A stretch of 35,877 nt of DNA from a virus: the IMG/VR virus record IMGVR_UViG_3300028735_000018, positions 1-35,877 of that record; one strand, given 5' to 3'. Position 1 is the stretch's first letter. Every line of letters begins with the position of its first letter. A program made the translations under genes and the position numbers. A model generated the notes under the pieces. The model saw only the letters and a list, made by a program, of their open reading frames with translations. It did no database searches and was not told where the DNA came from. Below, piece after piece: positions 15,413 through 22,905 of the stretch.

Positions 15413-15597
15413 TAGTCAATTATAATAGTCTTTTCTTTCACATGTCTACTTACGATTTCAAGAATTCGCTTGTGATTTTCGCCCGTTTCAAGACAAGTTT
15501 CAACCGTTGCCAAAACTATATCTTTGGTTGCTTGGTATTTGTTTTCCCAAAGAGTGGCAAGATCCAAATCTCTTTCAAGTAAATGTGCTAGTTTCAT
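15412..15597 (-). CDS. Small hypothetical protein, 61 aa
   Basis: An all-helical, charged small protein (MKLAHLLERDLDLATLWENK). Its ATG overlaps the end of the upstream 324-residue gene and its stop overlaps the exonuclease start, so it is embedded in the operon. Near the N-terminus it has LLE, like several other proteins in this window. No family is recognised. Confidence 0.65.
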   Translation of the reverse strand: MKLAHLLERDLDLATLWENKYQATKDIVLATVETCLETGENHKRILEIVSRHVKEKTIIID

Positions 15598-16568
15598 TTT
15601 AATCCAGCAAGTTTTTTCAATCTCAAAATTTCTGACTCATTGACACCATATTTTGATGCCATCACAGCATATTTGTCTTTCTTGTTTATTATGGGAGATG
15701 CTTTTGCTAGATACGGCTTTAAAAGAGCTCGCAAACGTTCCACTGGCATACCCACATTACCGGCAATGTCTTCAATCTTTTGACCAGATCGTAGCATCTT
15801 AACCGCACGATCCAATGCAATTTCAGTGGGAGAAATATTATCAATGCTGCGAGGGCTCCAATCTTTGAAAGCATTGGTTTCGTTCACTTCCATTCTACGT
15901 GAACCATAAACTTCCACGTTACCTTGATGCTTTTCCAACCACTTCACAAACGCTTTTTCATTTTTAAACTTCTTTCTCCAAGGTGTACTCCCTGTTCCCA
16001 TCACACCATATGCCTCAACAGGAGAGAAATCATAATACAATTCTTTATCTGGCCCTTCGCTCATCAAACGCATGCAAGTATCCAACAATTCATCACCATA
16101 ATCAGGATCAGAATCAAACTCCTGAGTCATCAAAGGAATGTCATCCATTTCATCATCGGATTCTTTGATTTCTTTGGGTTCAGTTTTGGCAACTTCTTTA
16201 GCAGCTTGCTTCACTGACTTCAATTTAGGATCTTTAGCATTATTGGCCTCAGCATCGTCTTCTTTATCCTGTGCCATATCTTTGTTAAGCTCTTCGGGTG
16301 TTTCAGCATCGGCATCTTGTTGTTTGCGTTTGCGGCGTACGTTCAAATCTTCCAAATCAGTGCTTTTACGATTCAAAGTTTTCAGGAAATTCAATTCAGG
16401 TACTTTAGCGTGAACTGTCATATCTGTGGGATGCTTGCCATAATCTGTTTCCATTGGTTGGCCCTGATATTGGCCATATTCACCAGTGGGAATATCCAGT
16501 GGCTTGTTGGCGTTTAATTCATCGGTGGCTTCCATTAGTTTTCGCATGTTGTTCATTTGTTTCACCAT
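15594..16568 (-). CDS. Virion or internal-head protein candidate, 324 aa
   Basis: The first 150 residues are low-complexity and strongly charged (Lys, Asp, Glu, Ala), typical of disordered scaffold or internal proteins. The middle (SPVEAYGVMGTGSTPWRKKF) is compact, and a helix-turn-helix-like segment follows (IEDIAGNVGMPVERLRALLK). The C-terminus is NESEILRLKKLAGLK, a motif shared with the 396-residue protein at 21366-22556. The N-terminus has KLME, a possible (L/I)xE protease site. The ATG at 16568 overlaps the upstream stop. No enzymatic motif is seen, and a head or packaged role is inference. Confidence 0.7.
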   Translation of the reverse strand: MVKQMNNMRKLMEATDELNANKPLDIPTGEYGQYQGQPMETDYGKHPTDMTVHAKVPELNFLKTLNRKSTDLEDLNVRRKRKQQDADAETPEELNKDMAQDKEDDAEANNAKDPKLKSVKQAAKEVAKTEPKEIKESDDEMDDIPLMTQEFDSDPDYGDELLDTCMRLMSEGPDKELYYDFSPVEAYGVMGTGSTPWRKKFKNEKAFVKWLEKHQGNVEVYGSRRMEVNETNAFKDWSPRSIDNISPTEIALDRAVKMLRSGQKIEDIAGNVGMPVERLRALLKPYLAKASPIINKKDKYAVMASKYGVNESEILRLKKLAGLK

Positions 16569-17179
16569 TGTAATTCCCAGAAAAATGTGGTTTGAGTTTC
16601 AGGATTGGTTTTACGAACTATGGAATATTTCAAGTTCTTAAAATTTTGAATCACTTGATTCATTTGATCCTCTAACACCCTGTTTGGTACCAAATTTTTC
16701 CAAGACAAAAAGTATAATTCGCTTTGATTCTGACGACGTAATGTAGCTGTTCCTGTGCCAGGAGTATTTATATCTATGAAGTTAATTCCCGCTACCGCAT
16801 CCGGCTGTGTTATACAAATTTTAAAATCAGTGGTAGTCAAAACATGAGCATAATAAAACAAATTTTGACTTATGGGATTGGGTAGTGTTCCTGTACTTTG
16901 AAATCTCACCGGAACTCCATTTGTTAAATCGTGAGGTGCGATTGTGGTTATGACATCAGTGGACAGATTAAAATTATCAATTTGAACAGGCAAAAACAGT
17001 ATGGTATCAGTCATAAAAGTATTTTCCACTGCCACATTCAATTGTCCCGCATCAATGGCTGTCAAAATCGCATATTCAATGTCCCTAATTTCGTTGAATA
17101 TAATTATATTGTTTCTAGCTCCAACTCTAGCTTCCGGGCCAGTGGGAAACAGTGACGAAGATCCACAGCAATTGGTCAT
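16562..17179 (-). CDS. Virion structural protein, 205 aa
   Basis: A beta-rich protein. The repeat-type segment HDLTNGVPVRFQSTGTLPNP, then ISQNLFYYAHVLTTTDFKIC, is widespread in phage tail and baseplate proteins (pattern HxLxxGxPVxF...LPxPLxxxxxYY). The N-terminal NNIIIFNEIRDIEYAILTAI and the C-terminal FFWELQW are also typical of structural proteins in T4-like marine phages. It is probably a tail or neck component. Both ends overlap neighbours in the operon. Confidence 0.75.
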   Translation of the reverse strand: MTNCCGSSSLFPTGPEARVGARNNIIIFNEIRDIEYAILTAIDAGQLNVAVENTFMTDTILFLPVQIDNFNLSTDVITTIAPHDLTNGVPVRFQSTGTLPNPISQNLFYYAHVLTTTDFKICITQPDAVAGINFIDINTPGTGTATLRRQNQSELYFLSWKNLVPNRVLEDQMNQVIQNFKNLKYSIVRKTNPETQTTFFWELQW

Positions 17180-17577
17180 TTGATCCTCTTCTTTATAGCG
17201 TTAACTGCCATCTTTGAAACTTTTTCTTTGTTCTTTTCGGGATCTACTTTTTTGTTGCGAAGTGTCAGCGCACTTTTTAAAACAATTTGATTACCAAAAA
17301 CATCAACTTCCTTAACAATATCGCTCAAGCTTTCCAAAACCTCAACCACCAGCGACTTGTCTTTTTGCATGTCCAAGCCAGGAATATTTATGGATGACAA
17401 GAATTTATTCAAAGGGATTTTGGGATTACCAGGAGCAGTTGCTTTATAACTCAACAACAAATCCATAATCGTAGATTTTAATTCTTGAACTCGATTGGCA
17501 TTTTCCATTTCCAGCAACGCTAGAATCGCATTGGTTAAACTTTGCTTTTTGGGAGAATCAAGTTCAAATAATTTCAT
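17176..17577 (-). CDS. Hypothetical protein, 133 aa
   Basis: Mostly helical. It starts MKLFELDSPKKQ, giving an early LFE that fits an (L/I)xE site, and ends in a Lys-rich helix (NAIKKRIK). No recognised domain is seen. Start and stop overlap both neighbours, so it is co-expressed with the structural-type genes around it. Confidence 0.65.
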   Translation of the reverse strand: MKLFELDSPKKQSLTNAILALLEMENANRVQELKSTIMDLLLSYKATAPGNPKIPLNKFLSSINIPGLDMQKDKSLVVEVLESLSDIVKEVDVFGNQIVLKSALTLRNKKVDPEKNKEKVSKMAVNAIKKRIK

Positions 17578-18101
17578 TATAGTTTAACACTCAACTTGTT
17601 GATATCTATCGCACCCTCAACATGCATTTCTTTCAAAGCAGCTTTCAAATGCTTGGTTAAAATAACACGAGATTCCAAAATAGATTTCACTGCTTGGTTT
17701 AATTCAACACCATTTTCAATATGATGTTCCAAAATTAATTTAGCTCCATCTTTGGAGCTTTCTGATTCTTCCAAGGTGTCCATAACCCAAATACTCGCAA
17801 ACTTCTTTCGGTTTTTCTTTATCCAGCTATCACGCTCTTCCACTGAATCAAACCCTTCAGCAATCAATCCATCTCTGCTTTCACCCACAGCAGCAAATTT
17901 CTTTGCCAATTGACTTTGCATCGTGGGGGGCAGTCTGCTTAGTCTTTTGGTCATTTGATCAATTTCCTGCTTTACGGCCGGTGTAGAGGTCAAACGATCC
18001 GTTTGCTGTTGAGCTCTTTTTTCAGCAGGGGTGGGTTGCTTTGTTGTTACACCCAAAGTGGTTAATACGATTCCTTTGGCTAGTTTTTCAACATCAGTCA
18101 T
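17577..18101 (-). CDS. Hypothetical protein, 174 aa
   Basis: A charged helical protein. The first 60 residues are Gln/Thr/Lys-rich, and the middle has a WIKKNRKKFASIWVMDTLEE segment. There is no signal peptide, membrane segment or known catalytic motif. The ATG lies within the end of the 487-residue gene, and the stop is immediately followed by the next start. A virion-internal role is possible from context only. Confidence 0.65.
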   Translation of the reverse strand: MTDVEKLAKGIVLTTLGVTTKQPTPAEKRAQQQTDRLTSTPAVKQEIDQMTKRLSRLPPTMQSQLAKKFAAVGESRDGLIAEGFDSVEERDSWIKKNRKKFASIWVMDTLEESESSKDGAKLILEHHIENGVELNQAVKSILESRVILTKHLKAALKEMHVEGAIDINKLSVKL

Positions 18102-19557
18102 TTTGTTTTACCTCAGGTAGTGGATAGTTCTTTGGATCCAGCTTTAGTGTATTCTTTAGCCAACCCTGCCAATGATTTTCAATTTCAGCCCTCTGCCAAG
18201 AAGCGCAAATACTCAACGTTTCTTTCAAATCATTTTGTAATTTTTCACCCGCTTGTTTTTCTTCAGTGGAGTCGCTCCAATCCCAAAGAGGATCATATTG
18301 CTCGATCAACTTTTTGGCCTTAATTGCAAAATTTGCACTTTCACCAAACTGCTTCCAAGCAGTGGCATAAAGAATCCTTTCCCAATCTTTACCATAACGC
18401 TTTTTGAATGATTCTTTATTGGATTTGATAAACTTTTCAGCTTTTTCTCCAGGGGGGGCCTTTTCCATCATGTTCTTGTATTCATCAACGTTGACATTTT
18501 GAAAAAACTGTGGTCCAAACTTTTTTCTTCCTAAGAATGCAGCCAGCACCACGGCATTGTCAACGCCCTTATTTTGTAATTCTGTTACCAATTCTGAAAA
18601 CGCTTGATATTTGTCAGCCATTGCAGTACCTTGATCTCGCAATTTCTGCTGATCATAATATTGACATTCACGTTGTAGATCTTCTAGAGTATATTCTTTA
18701 CCATCCACTTCAAATTTGTCACCGGGCTTTTTACCCAATGCCTTGGCTTTTTGGACGGCAGCAGCGAAAGCATTACCTTCGCCCAGATTATCAACATCAC
18801 CTAATTTTTTTTTTTGATCAACAGTTTCGTTGGTGCCTTTGATTCTGTTCATAGGAACAATTTCCATTTTACCACCCACATTCACAACCACTGCTTGATT
18901 TGAATGCTTACGAACAATTTTACCTGCGCGTGTGTTGCCATCTGCATCAACAAAGGCAACATTCTTACCAACTACGAGATTTTGCGTTTCCAAAACGCGC
19001 TTGGTATTCTTAGCACCTTCTTCTTTCATTTCACGACCCAATGGTTCTTTGGCGGGACCAGCCGCTGCTTCAGCAGCACCAAATTCATCATCGGAACCTT
19101 TGGAATCTTCGTTGTTGGAGTCAACTTCAACAGATTCTTCTGAATCTTCATCTCCAGGAGTAGCTTCAAAAGGCTTGCCTTCCAAATTCAATATTTGGTT
19201 GCCCAATCCTTCTTTGGCATGCTTGATTGCGTTCATAATAACATTGATCCCATCTGTGGCAACCTTAGAAAAATCATCCGACTTCTTAGGACCAAAAATA
19301 CCACGCATTTGATCAACCAATGGTAGCACATCTTCTGCATTCATACGAGCCACTGACTCGGCCATTTTTTGCAAACGATCACCCAAATTTTTGATTGCTA
19401 AAATAATTTCAGCCTGCTCCAGATCATTTTCCAAAATAATGGAAAGTGCTTTTGCAGATTCATCCATTCTTTTCTTCAAACGAGCCTGCTTGATAATTTC
19501 ATCAAGCTCATTAATTCTTCTCTTTAAATGCTTGATTTGCTTTTGTTTCAAGCTCAT
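18094..19557 (-). CDS. Large hypothetical protein with SH3/KOW-like barrel, 487 aa
   Basis: The N-terminal 120 residues form a Lys/Arg/Glu coiled coil (KHLKRRINELDEIIKQARLK). An acidic linker rich in Glu/Asp/Ser follows (about 130-185), then a small beta-barrel of SH3/KOW type (LVVGKNVAFVDADGNTRAGK, then VVVNVGGKMEIVPMNRIKG), then a helical C-terminal half with several Trp residues. This layout suits a scaffold or internal-core protein, but I cannot name it. The start ATG follows AGGAG, which lies inside the end of the upstream gene. Confidence 0.7.
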   Translation of the reverse strand: MSLKQKQIKHLKRRINELDEIIKQARLKKRMDESAKALSIILENDLEQAEIILAIKNLGDRLQKMAESVARMNAEDVLPLVDQMRGIFGPKKSDDFSKVATDGINVIMNAIKHAKEGLGNQILNLEGKPFEATPGDEDSEESVEVDSNNEDSKGSDDEFGAAEAAAGPAKEPLGREMKEEGAKNTKRVLETQNLVVGKNVAFVDADGNTRAGKIVRKHSNQAVVVNVGGKMEIVPMNRIKGTNETVDQKKKLGDVDNLGEGNAFAAAVQKAKALGKKPGDKFEVDGKEYTLEDLQRECQYYDQQKLRDQGTAMADKYQAFSELVTELQNKGVDNAVVLAAFLGRKKFGPQFFQNVNVDEYKNMMEKAPPGEKAEKFIKSNKESFKKRYGKDWERILYATAWKQFGESANFAIKAKKLIEQYDPLWDWSDSTEEKQAGEKLQNDLKETLSICASWQRAEIENHWQGWLKNTLKLDPKNYPLPEVKQND

Positions 19558-19841
19558 TTCAATCTCCTAATGTTCAACTTTCTTTTGGGAGCAATTTCTT
19601 TCAAAACAATTCGAATTGCTTCAGATAGCATAGACGCCTTTATATAATCGTCACTGACATCTGACTCTGAAAGATTGGTGTTTTTCTTATAATTTAGTTT
19701 GAATTCTTCACAAAAAATCAATGTGTCAATTAATTTCTTGGGATCTCGAAAATCAATCGTTAATCCAAAACGTGATTCCAATAATGAAACAAGTTTGGTA
19801 ACTTTGGTTTTTGGATCAGTCTCGAAGTCAGCAATATTCAT
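19554..19841 (-). CDS. Small hypothetical protein, 95 aa
   Basis: A helical charged protein starting MNIADFETDPKTKVTKLVSL and ending with a basic tail (KRKLNIRRLK). No family is recognised. A degenerate late-promoter-like CTAAATA lies at 19869-19875 (minus), about 30 bases before the start, so a new transcript for the genes to its left may begin here. Confidence 0.65.
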   Translation of the reverse strand: MNIADFETDPKTKVTKLVSLLESRFGLTIDFRDPKKLIDTLIFCEEFKLNYKKNTNLSESDVSDDYIKASMLSEAIRIVLKEIAPKRKLNIRRLK

Positions 19842-19889
19842 GCATCACCCATGCAAATGTATATCATTTATTTAGCGAAAAGGTGCGAA

Positions 19890-20195
19890 TTAGATTGAAA
19901 AACTCATACCACATCCGCAAGTTGAGGATGCCGATTTCACTTTTAATCCAAAACCGCTCTGCATTAGATTAGATTCATATGTTAAAATCAAGTCACCTGT
20001 TAATTCTAAAAAATCAGGATGAATACAAACTGCATTTGCAAAAATCAAATCTTCAGGATCAGGAGTTTCAACCCAATCAAAAGCAATTTCAAACCCAGAG
20101 CAGCCACCGGCACCGATTTCAATTTTTAGAAATCCTTGCTCGTGTTTTCTCATATATTGTATTCGTTCAATTGCTGAATCATCAACCGTTAGCAT
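19890..20195 (-). CDS. A-type iron-sulfur carrier (IscA/ErpA/HesB family), 101 aa
   Basis: It shows the full family signature: GAGGCSGFEI with C32, then TCGCGMSFSI with C93 and C95, the three cysteines that hold the [2Fe-2S] or [4Fe-4S] cluster. The overall length is normal. Such proteins hand clusters to apo-enzymes. In a phage it may support host Fe-S enzymes or a phage Fe-S protein during infection. It lies among virion-type hypothetical genes, with its start overlapping the stop of the 218-residue gene, so it is probably made with them. Confidence 0.95.
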   Translation of the reverse strand: MLTVDDSAIERIQYMRKHEQGFLKIEIGAGGCSGFEIAFDWVETPDPEDLIFANAVCIHPDFLELTGDLILTYESNLMQSGFGLKVKSASSTCGCGMSFSI

Positions 20196-20845
20196 CTTGC
20201 CAAAATTTCCAGTTCTTTTTTAGTTTCTAGAGCAATTTGACGGGCATTTTGGTATTTGGCTTCATAGATATCTCGTTTGGAAGTTTTTCCCAAAGCATCT
20301 GCCTTTTTACAAAGATGCTTGTATCTTATTGCTTCATTTCTAAATGAAGCATATTTTTCTTCCAATTGCAATATCTTTAAAACTTCAGGGCTGTTGATCT
20401 TTTTGCCAACATTTAAAAATTCAACTAATTTTAGTGCTGCCGCGCCCACTTGTAAGTCTTCAGCCAATATACTGCCATCAACGTGTTGCACCGCATAGCT
20501 TTTCTTCACACCGCCATTGGGCAGCGAGCTTTCATTTACTAAAATCTTGTATTTCTTTACTTGCAGTCCCCGAGGGATGGTCTTGGTTTCAATGGCTTGA
20601 TTGAATTCTGGATGCGCCATGTTCTCCACCATTGCATCACCGATGGAATCATAAAATTTTGATAGCACTGACTTCATCGCCGCTGCATCAGGTCTGGGAT
20701 GAACGTAGGATTCTGGACCCGAATTTAGAGACTTCATTTTCACTTGTGCTCTGGGCAAGGTTGCTGGGCCTCCCATCTCCACATTAGTCAATGCAGATTG
20801 CAATGCTGCCATTGCTGCGATTTCCTTGGGATCAACCAATTTCAT
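20189..20845 (-). CDS. Hypothetical protein, 218 aa
   Basis: The N-terminal 60 residues are Ala/Pro/Met-rich, followed by a mixed core with the strand pair VKKYKILVNESSLPNGGVKK / SYAVQHVDGSILAEDLQVGA and a C-terminal coiled-coil-like region rich in Lys and Ala. No known motif is present. The AGGAG sits almost against the start ATG, so initiation may be weak or begin slightly further in. Confidence 0.65.
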   Translation of the reverse strand: MKLVDPKEIAAMAALQSALTNVEMGGPATLPRAQVKMKSLNSGPESYVHPRPDAAAMKSVLSKFYDSIGDAMVENMAHPEFNQAIETKTIPRGLQVKKYKILVNESSLPNGGVKKSYAVQHVDGSILAEDLQVGAAALKLVEFLNVGKKINSPEVLKILQLEEKYASFRNEAIRYKHLCKKADALGKTSKRDIYEAKYQNARQIALETKKELEILARC

Positions 20846-20853
20846 CTCCTAAA

Positions 20854-21369
20854 TCATTTTTTTAAAAGTTTGGGTAGGGTTTGCTCAGTAAATTTTTGCA
20901 GTTTTGTTACCAATTCCTCAAAACGATTGCCGTCATACATATTAGCGTCAATCAAATCTTTAATGATATTCAAATTTTCAATGGCTTCATCAATTTTTGG
21001 AACTAGTTCTTCTAATTTAAATTTGGTTTCATCAAATCCTTCGCCCAATTCTTTGGGATCATCCGTTAAACTGCCATTGAATCCATCATCGCCATTATGT
21101 AATTCAACCAAACGATTTTTTAATTCTGATATTTGCTGTGCAGGTTGTTTGAATCCTGGGAACTTACCTAAATATTTGTAAGTTATTTCATTTTCCATTA
21201 GCTTTTTGGATATAATACCTCTGCTAACCAAATTAAATGCTAGAGTTCGTTCTCTTTCATTTAGTTGAGATTTCTTTATCCAATTGTCCTTGACTTTGTT
21301 GACCAAAGCCATTTCTTCATTGGAAAGAAACACTGCTGGCCCCTGAGGCATTTGTAAGAACCAACTCAT
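20854..21369 (-). CDS. Hypothetical protein, 171 aa
   Basis: A helical acidic protein starting MSWFLQMPQGPAVFLSNEEM. The segment NEEMALVNKVKDNWIKKSQL, then RERTLAFNLVSRGII, looks like a compact helix bundle, and the C-terminus is a coiled-coil candidate. There is no recognised family. Its ATG overlaps the stop of the 396-residue gene. Confidence 0.65.
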   Translation of the reverse strand: MSWFLQMPQGPAVFLSNEEMALVNKVKDNWIKKSQLNERERTLAFNLVSRGIISKKLMENEITYKYLGKFPGFKQPAQQISELKNRLVELHNGDDGFNGSLTDDPKELGEGFDETKFKLEELVPKIDEAIENLNIIKDLIDANMYDGNRFEELVTKLQKFTEQTLPKLLKK

Positions 21370-22556
21370 TTTTGTTTGCGACTTTCCGCTACCAATGTTC
21401 TACCAATGTTTTTCACTGAGTCAACAAAGCTGTTAACTTGATTTAAAAACATTTTATATTCGCTCATTTTCAAATCTGAAACCAAAACCAATGCTTGATT
21501 CAAAAGGCCCAAAGCTCGGGTATATTGCGCAGATGTTATGGGATTTGCGTCAGAAGCTGCTGAGGGGCCAGTTACAGGGGTTGGGTCCACCGAAATGGGC
21601 TCATTAGCAGGCATGTATTTCTCAGGCGCCGGCTGCTGTTCGACCGGTGTATTCATAGAAGCTGCTAAATCATCGGCTGCATTTTTGATAACGGGCATAT
21701 CTGCAATGGAGGATCCCACTGGGGGCAATTCTATGTCCGTATTTACTGGTCCAGGAGCCAATGGGCTTTCACTTTCTGTTCTAATACCAGCTAAGGTTTT
21801 GAGTCTTTTGATTTCAGGTAAGTCATTCATTTCCATAATCTTTGCGTTTTTTGATTTCACTGCAATGGATTCATATGCTTTTGTTTTATATTTGGCTTTG
21901 CGATTCCATTGATCTCTTTTTTGAACTTTTTCTGCTCGTGACTTTTCAGTTTTGGGATAAAACAAGGGATTGTTTAAAACACCGGCCATGGGATTTAAGG
22001 GCTTCTTGCGTGCTGGTATTTCAATCTTCATTTTGTCTTTGGCTTCCTCCATGGAGTCTCTCACTGTGTGGTTTTTTCTATTCAATCTCGTGACAGCTTT
22101 ACCTATTTTATATATGGTTTCTCTGTCATCGCATTCCACACAAATCTTATACTCATCCATTAGTTGAAATTTGATTTTATTGGATTCCAACCATTCAATT
22201 AAATCATCACGCACGTCTGTGTTTTCACAACGAAGTGTATAATTAAATCCTTCTGCTATCCAGTGTGCGGATATATCTTCATTGATAAAAAATTTAGAAG
22301 GTAAAAAATGCAGATAATTCTTTGATTCTTCTATTTTTTTCAATATTTTGTCTACAGCAGCCGAGTCTTCACGATCCAAAGCAAAGCTCAATTCCAAATA
22401 ATCATTCCAATTGGTTAGTTTTTCACTTAAAGATTTGGCTCGTTTAATTTCGTCACCAGTGAGGTCTTCCATTTTTTTACCAGTTAGATAACCCGCCAAT
22501 GCCTTTTCGATGGAATTCTGATAGTCTTCCAGTTTTTCAAAAATTGTGTGTGCCAT
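21366..22556 (-). CDS. Hypothetical protein with EIxRLKxLAG motif, 396 aa
   Basis: The N-terminal half is helical with a small ferredoxin-like alpha/beta patch (about residues 105-170: EGFNYTLRCENTDVRDDLIE, then KICVECDDRETIYKIGKAVT). A Pro/Ala-rich disordered linker follows the motif LPEIKRLKTLAGIR (about 254-267). The same motif ends the 324-residue protein at 15594-16568. The first residues include TIFEKLE, a possible (L/I)xE site. It is the first gene of the long minus block. CTAAATA at 22564-22570 (minus) lies just before the ATG, which would leave almost no leader. Confidence 0.7.
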   Translation of the reverse strand: MAHTIFEKLEDYQNSIEKALAGYLTGKKMEDLTGDEIKRAKSLSEKLTNWNDYLELSFALDREDSAAVDKILKKIEESKNYLHFLPSKFFINEDISAHWIAEGFNYTLRCENTDVRDDLIEWLESNKIKFQLMDEYKICVECDDRETIYKIGKAVTRLNRKNHTVRDSMEEAKDKMKIEIPARKKPLNPMAGVLNNPLFYPKTEKSRAEKVQKRDQWNRKAKYKTKAYESIAVKSKNAKIMEMNDLPEIKRLKTLAGIRTESESPLAPGPVNTDIELPPVGSSIADMPVIKNAADDLAASMNTPVEQQPAPEKYMPANEPISVDPTPVTGPSAASDANPITSAQYTRALGLLNQALVLVSDLKMSEYKMFLNQVNSFVDSVKNIGRTLVAESRKQK

Positions 22557-22579
22557 AGCTTATTATTTAGCATTTTTAT

Positions 22580-22847
22580 ATAAATCGTCACCTAAAAACC
22601 CAGTGATCTTTAGTCGCTTGGACGCAAAGTGACTTCGTTCCTGTTCTTGTATACATTTTGCTATCACATCATCTTGAATATAAATGTGAAAAATAGGGCT
22701 GAAACGGCCCCAATTAAAGCACGGGGAGACGCCGCTCACGGGGTTGAAGCACGTGATTCCGTCAGTGATGCGTCTGTGAATCGTGAAAAGTTCTTGAGCA
22801 TGGGGGCTCTTGAAGCTAAGGGTTTTTTAGACCCTTGATAATTCACG
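22580..22847 (+). mobile_element. Internally deleted IS200/IS605-type element with tnpB C-terminus (MITE-like)
   Basis: The left-end hairpin GTCAC (22587-22591) with GTGAC (22629-22633) encloses an inner CTAAA/TTTAG stem. The last roughly 60 codons of a tnpB frame follow (NRAETAPIKARGDAAHGVEA, then RDSVSDASVNREKFLSMG, stop TGA at 22836-22838). The right-end hairpin is AAGGGT/ACCCTT (22818-22836). The first part of tnpB and any tnpA are gone. Related copies lie at 1-200 and 14424-14522. The omega RNA of such elements is encoded by exactly the part that is kept here. Confidence 0.65.
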
Positions 22848-22905
22848 GTTGAAATTGATTAAATAATATATTGATTTATATCAATATTTAGACTAAAATA
22901 ATTCA

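Noticed and set aside
16765-16772. A late promoter (TATAAATA on the minus strand)
   Set aside because: It lies inside the coding sequence of the 205-residue structural protein with no suitable gene start behind it, so it is probably chance.
22629-22838. A 69-codon gene
   Set aside because: The frame matches only the C-terminus of TnpB behind a transposon end. It is a remnant without start or ribosome site.
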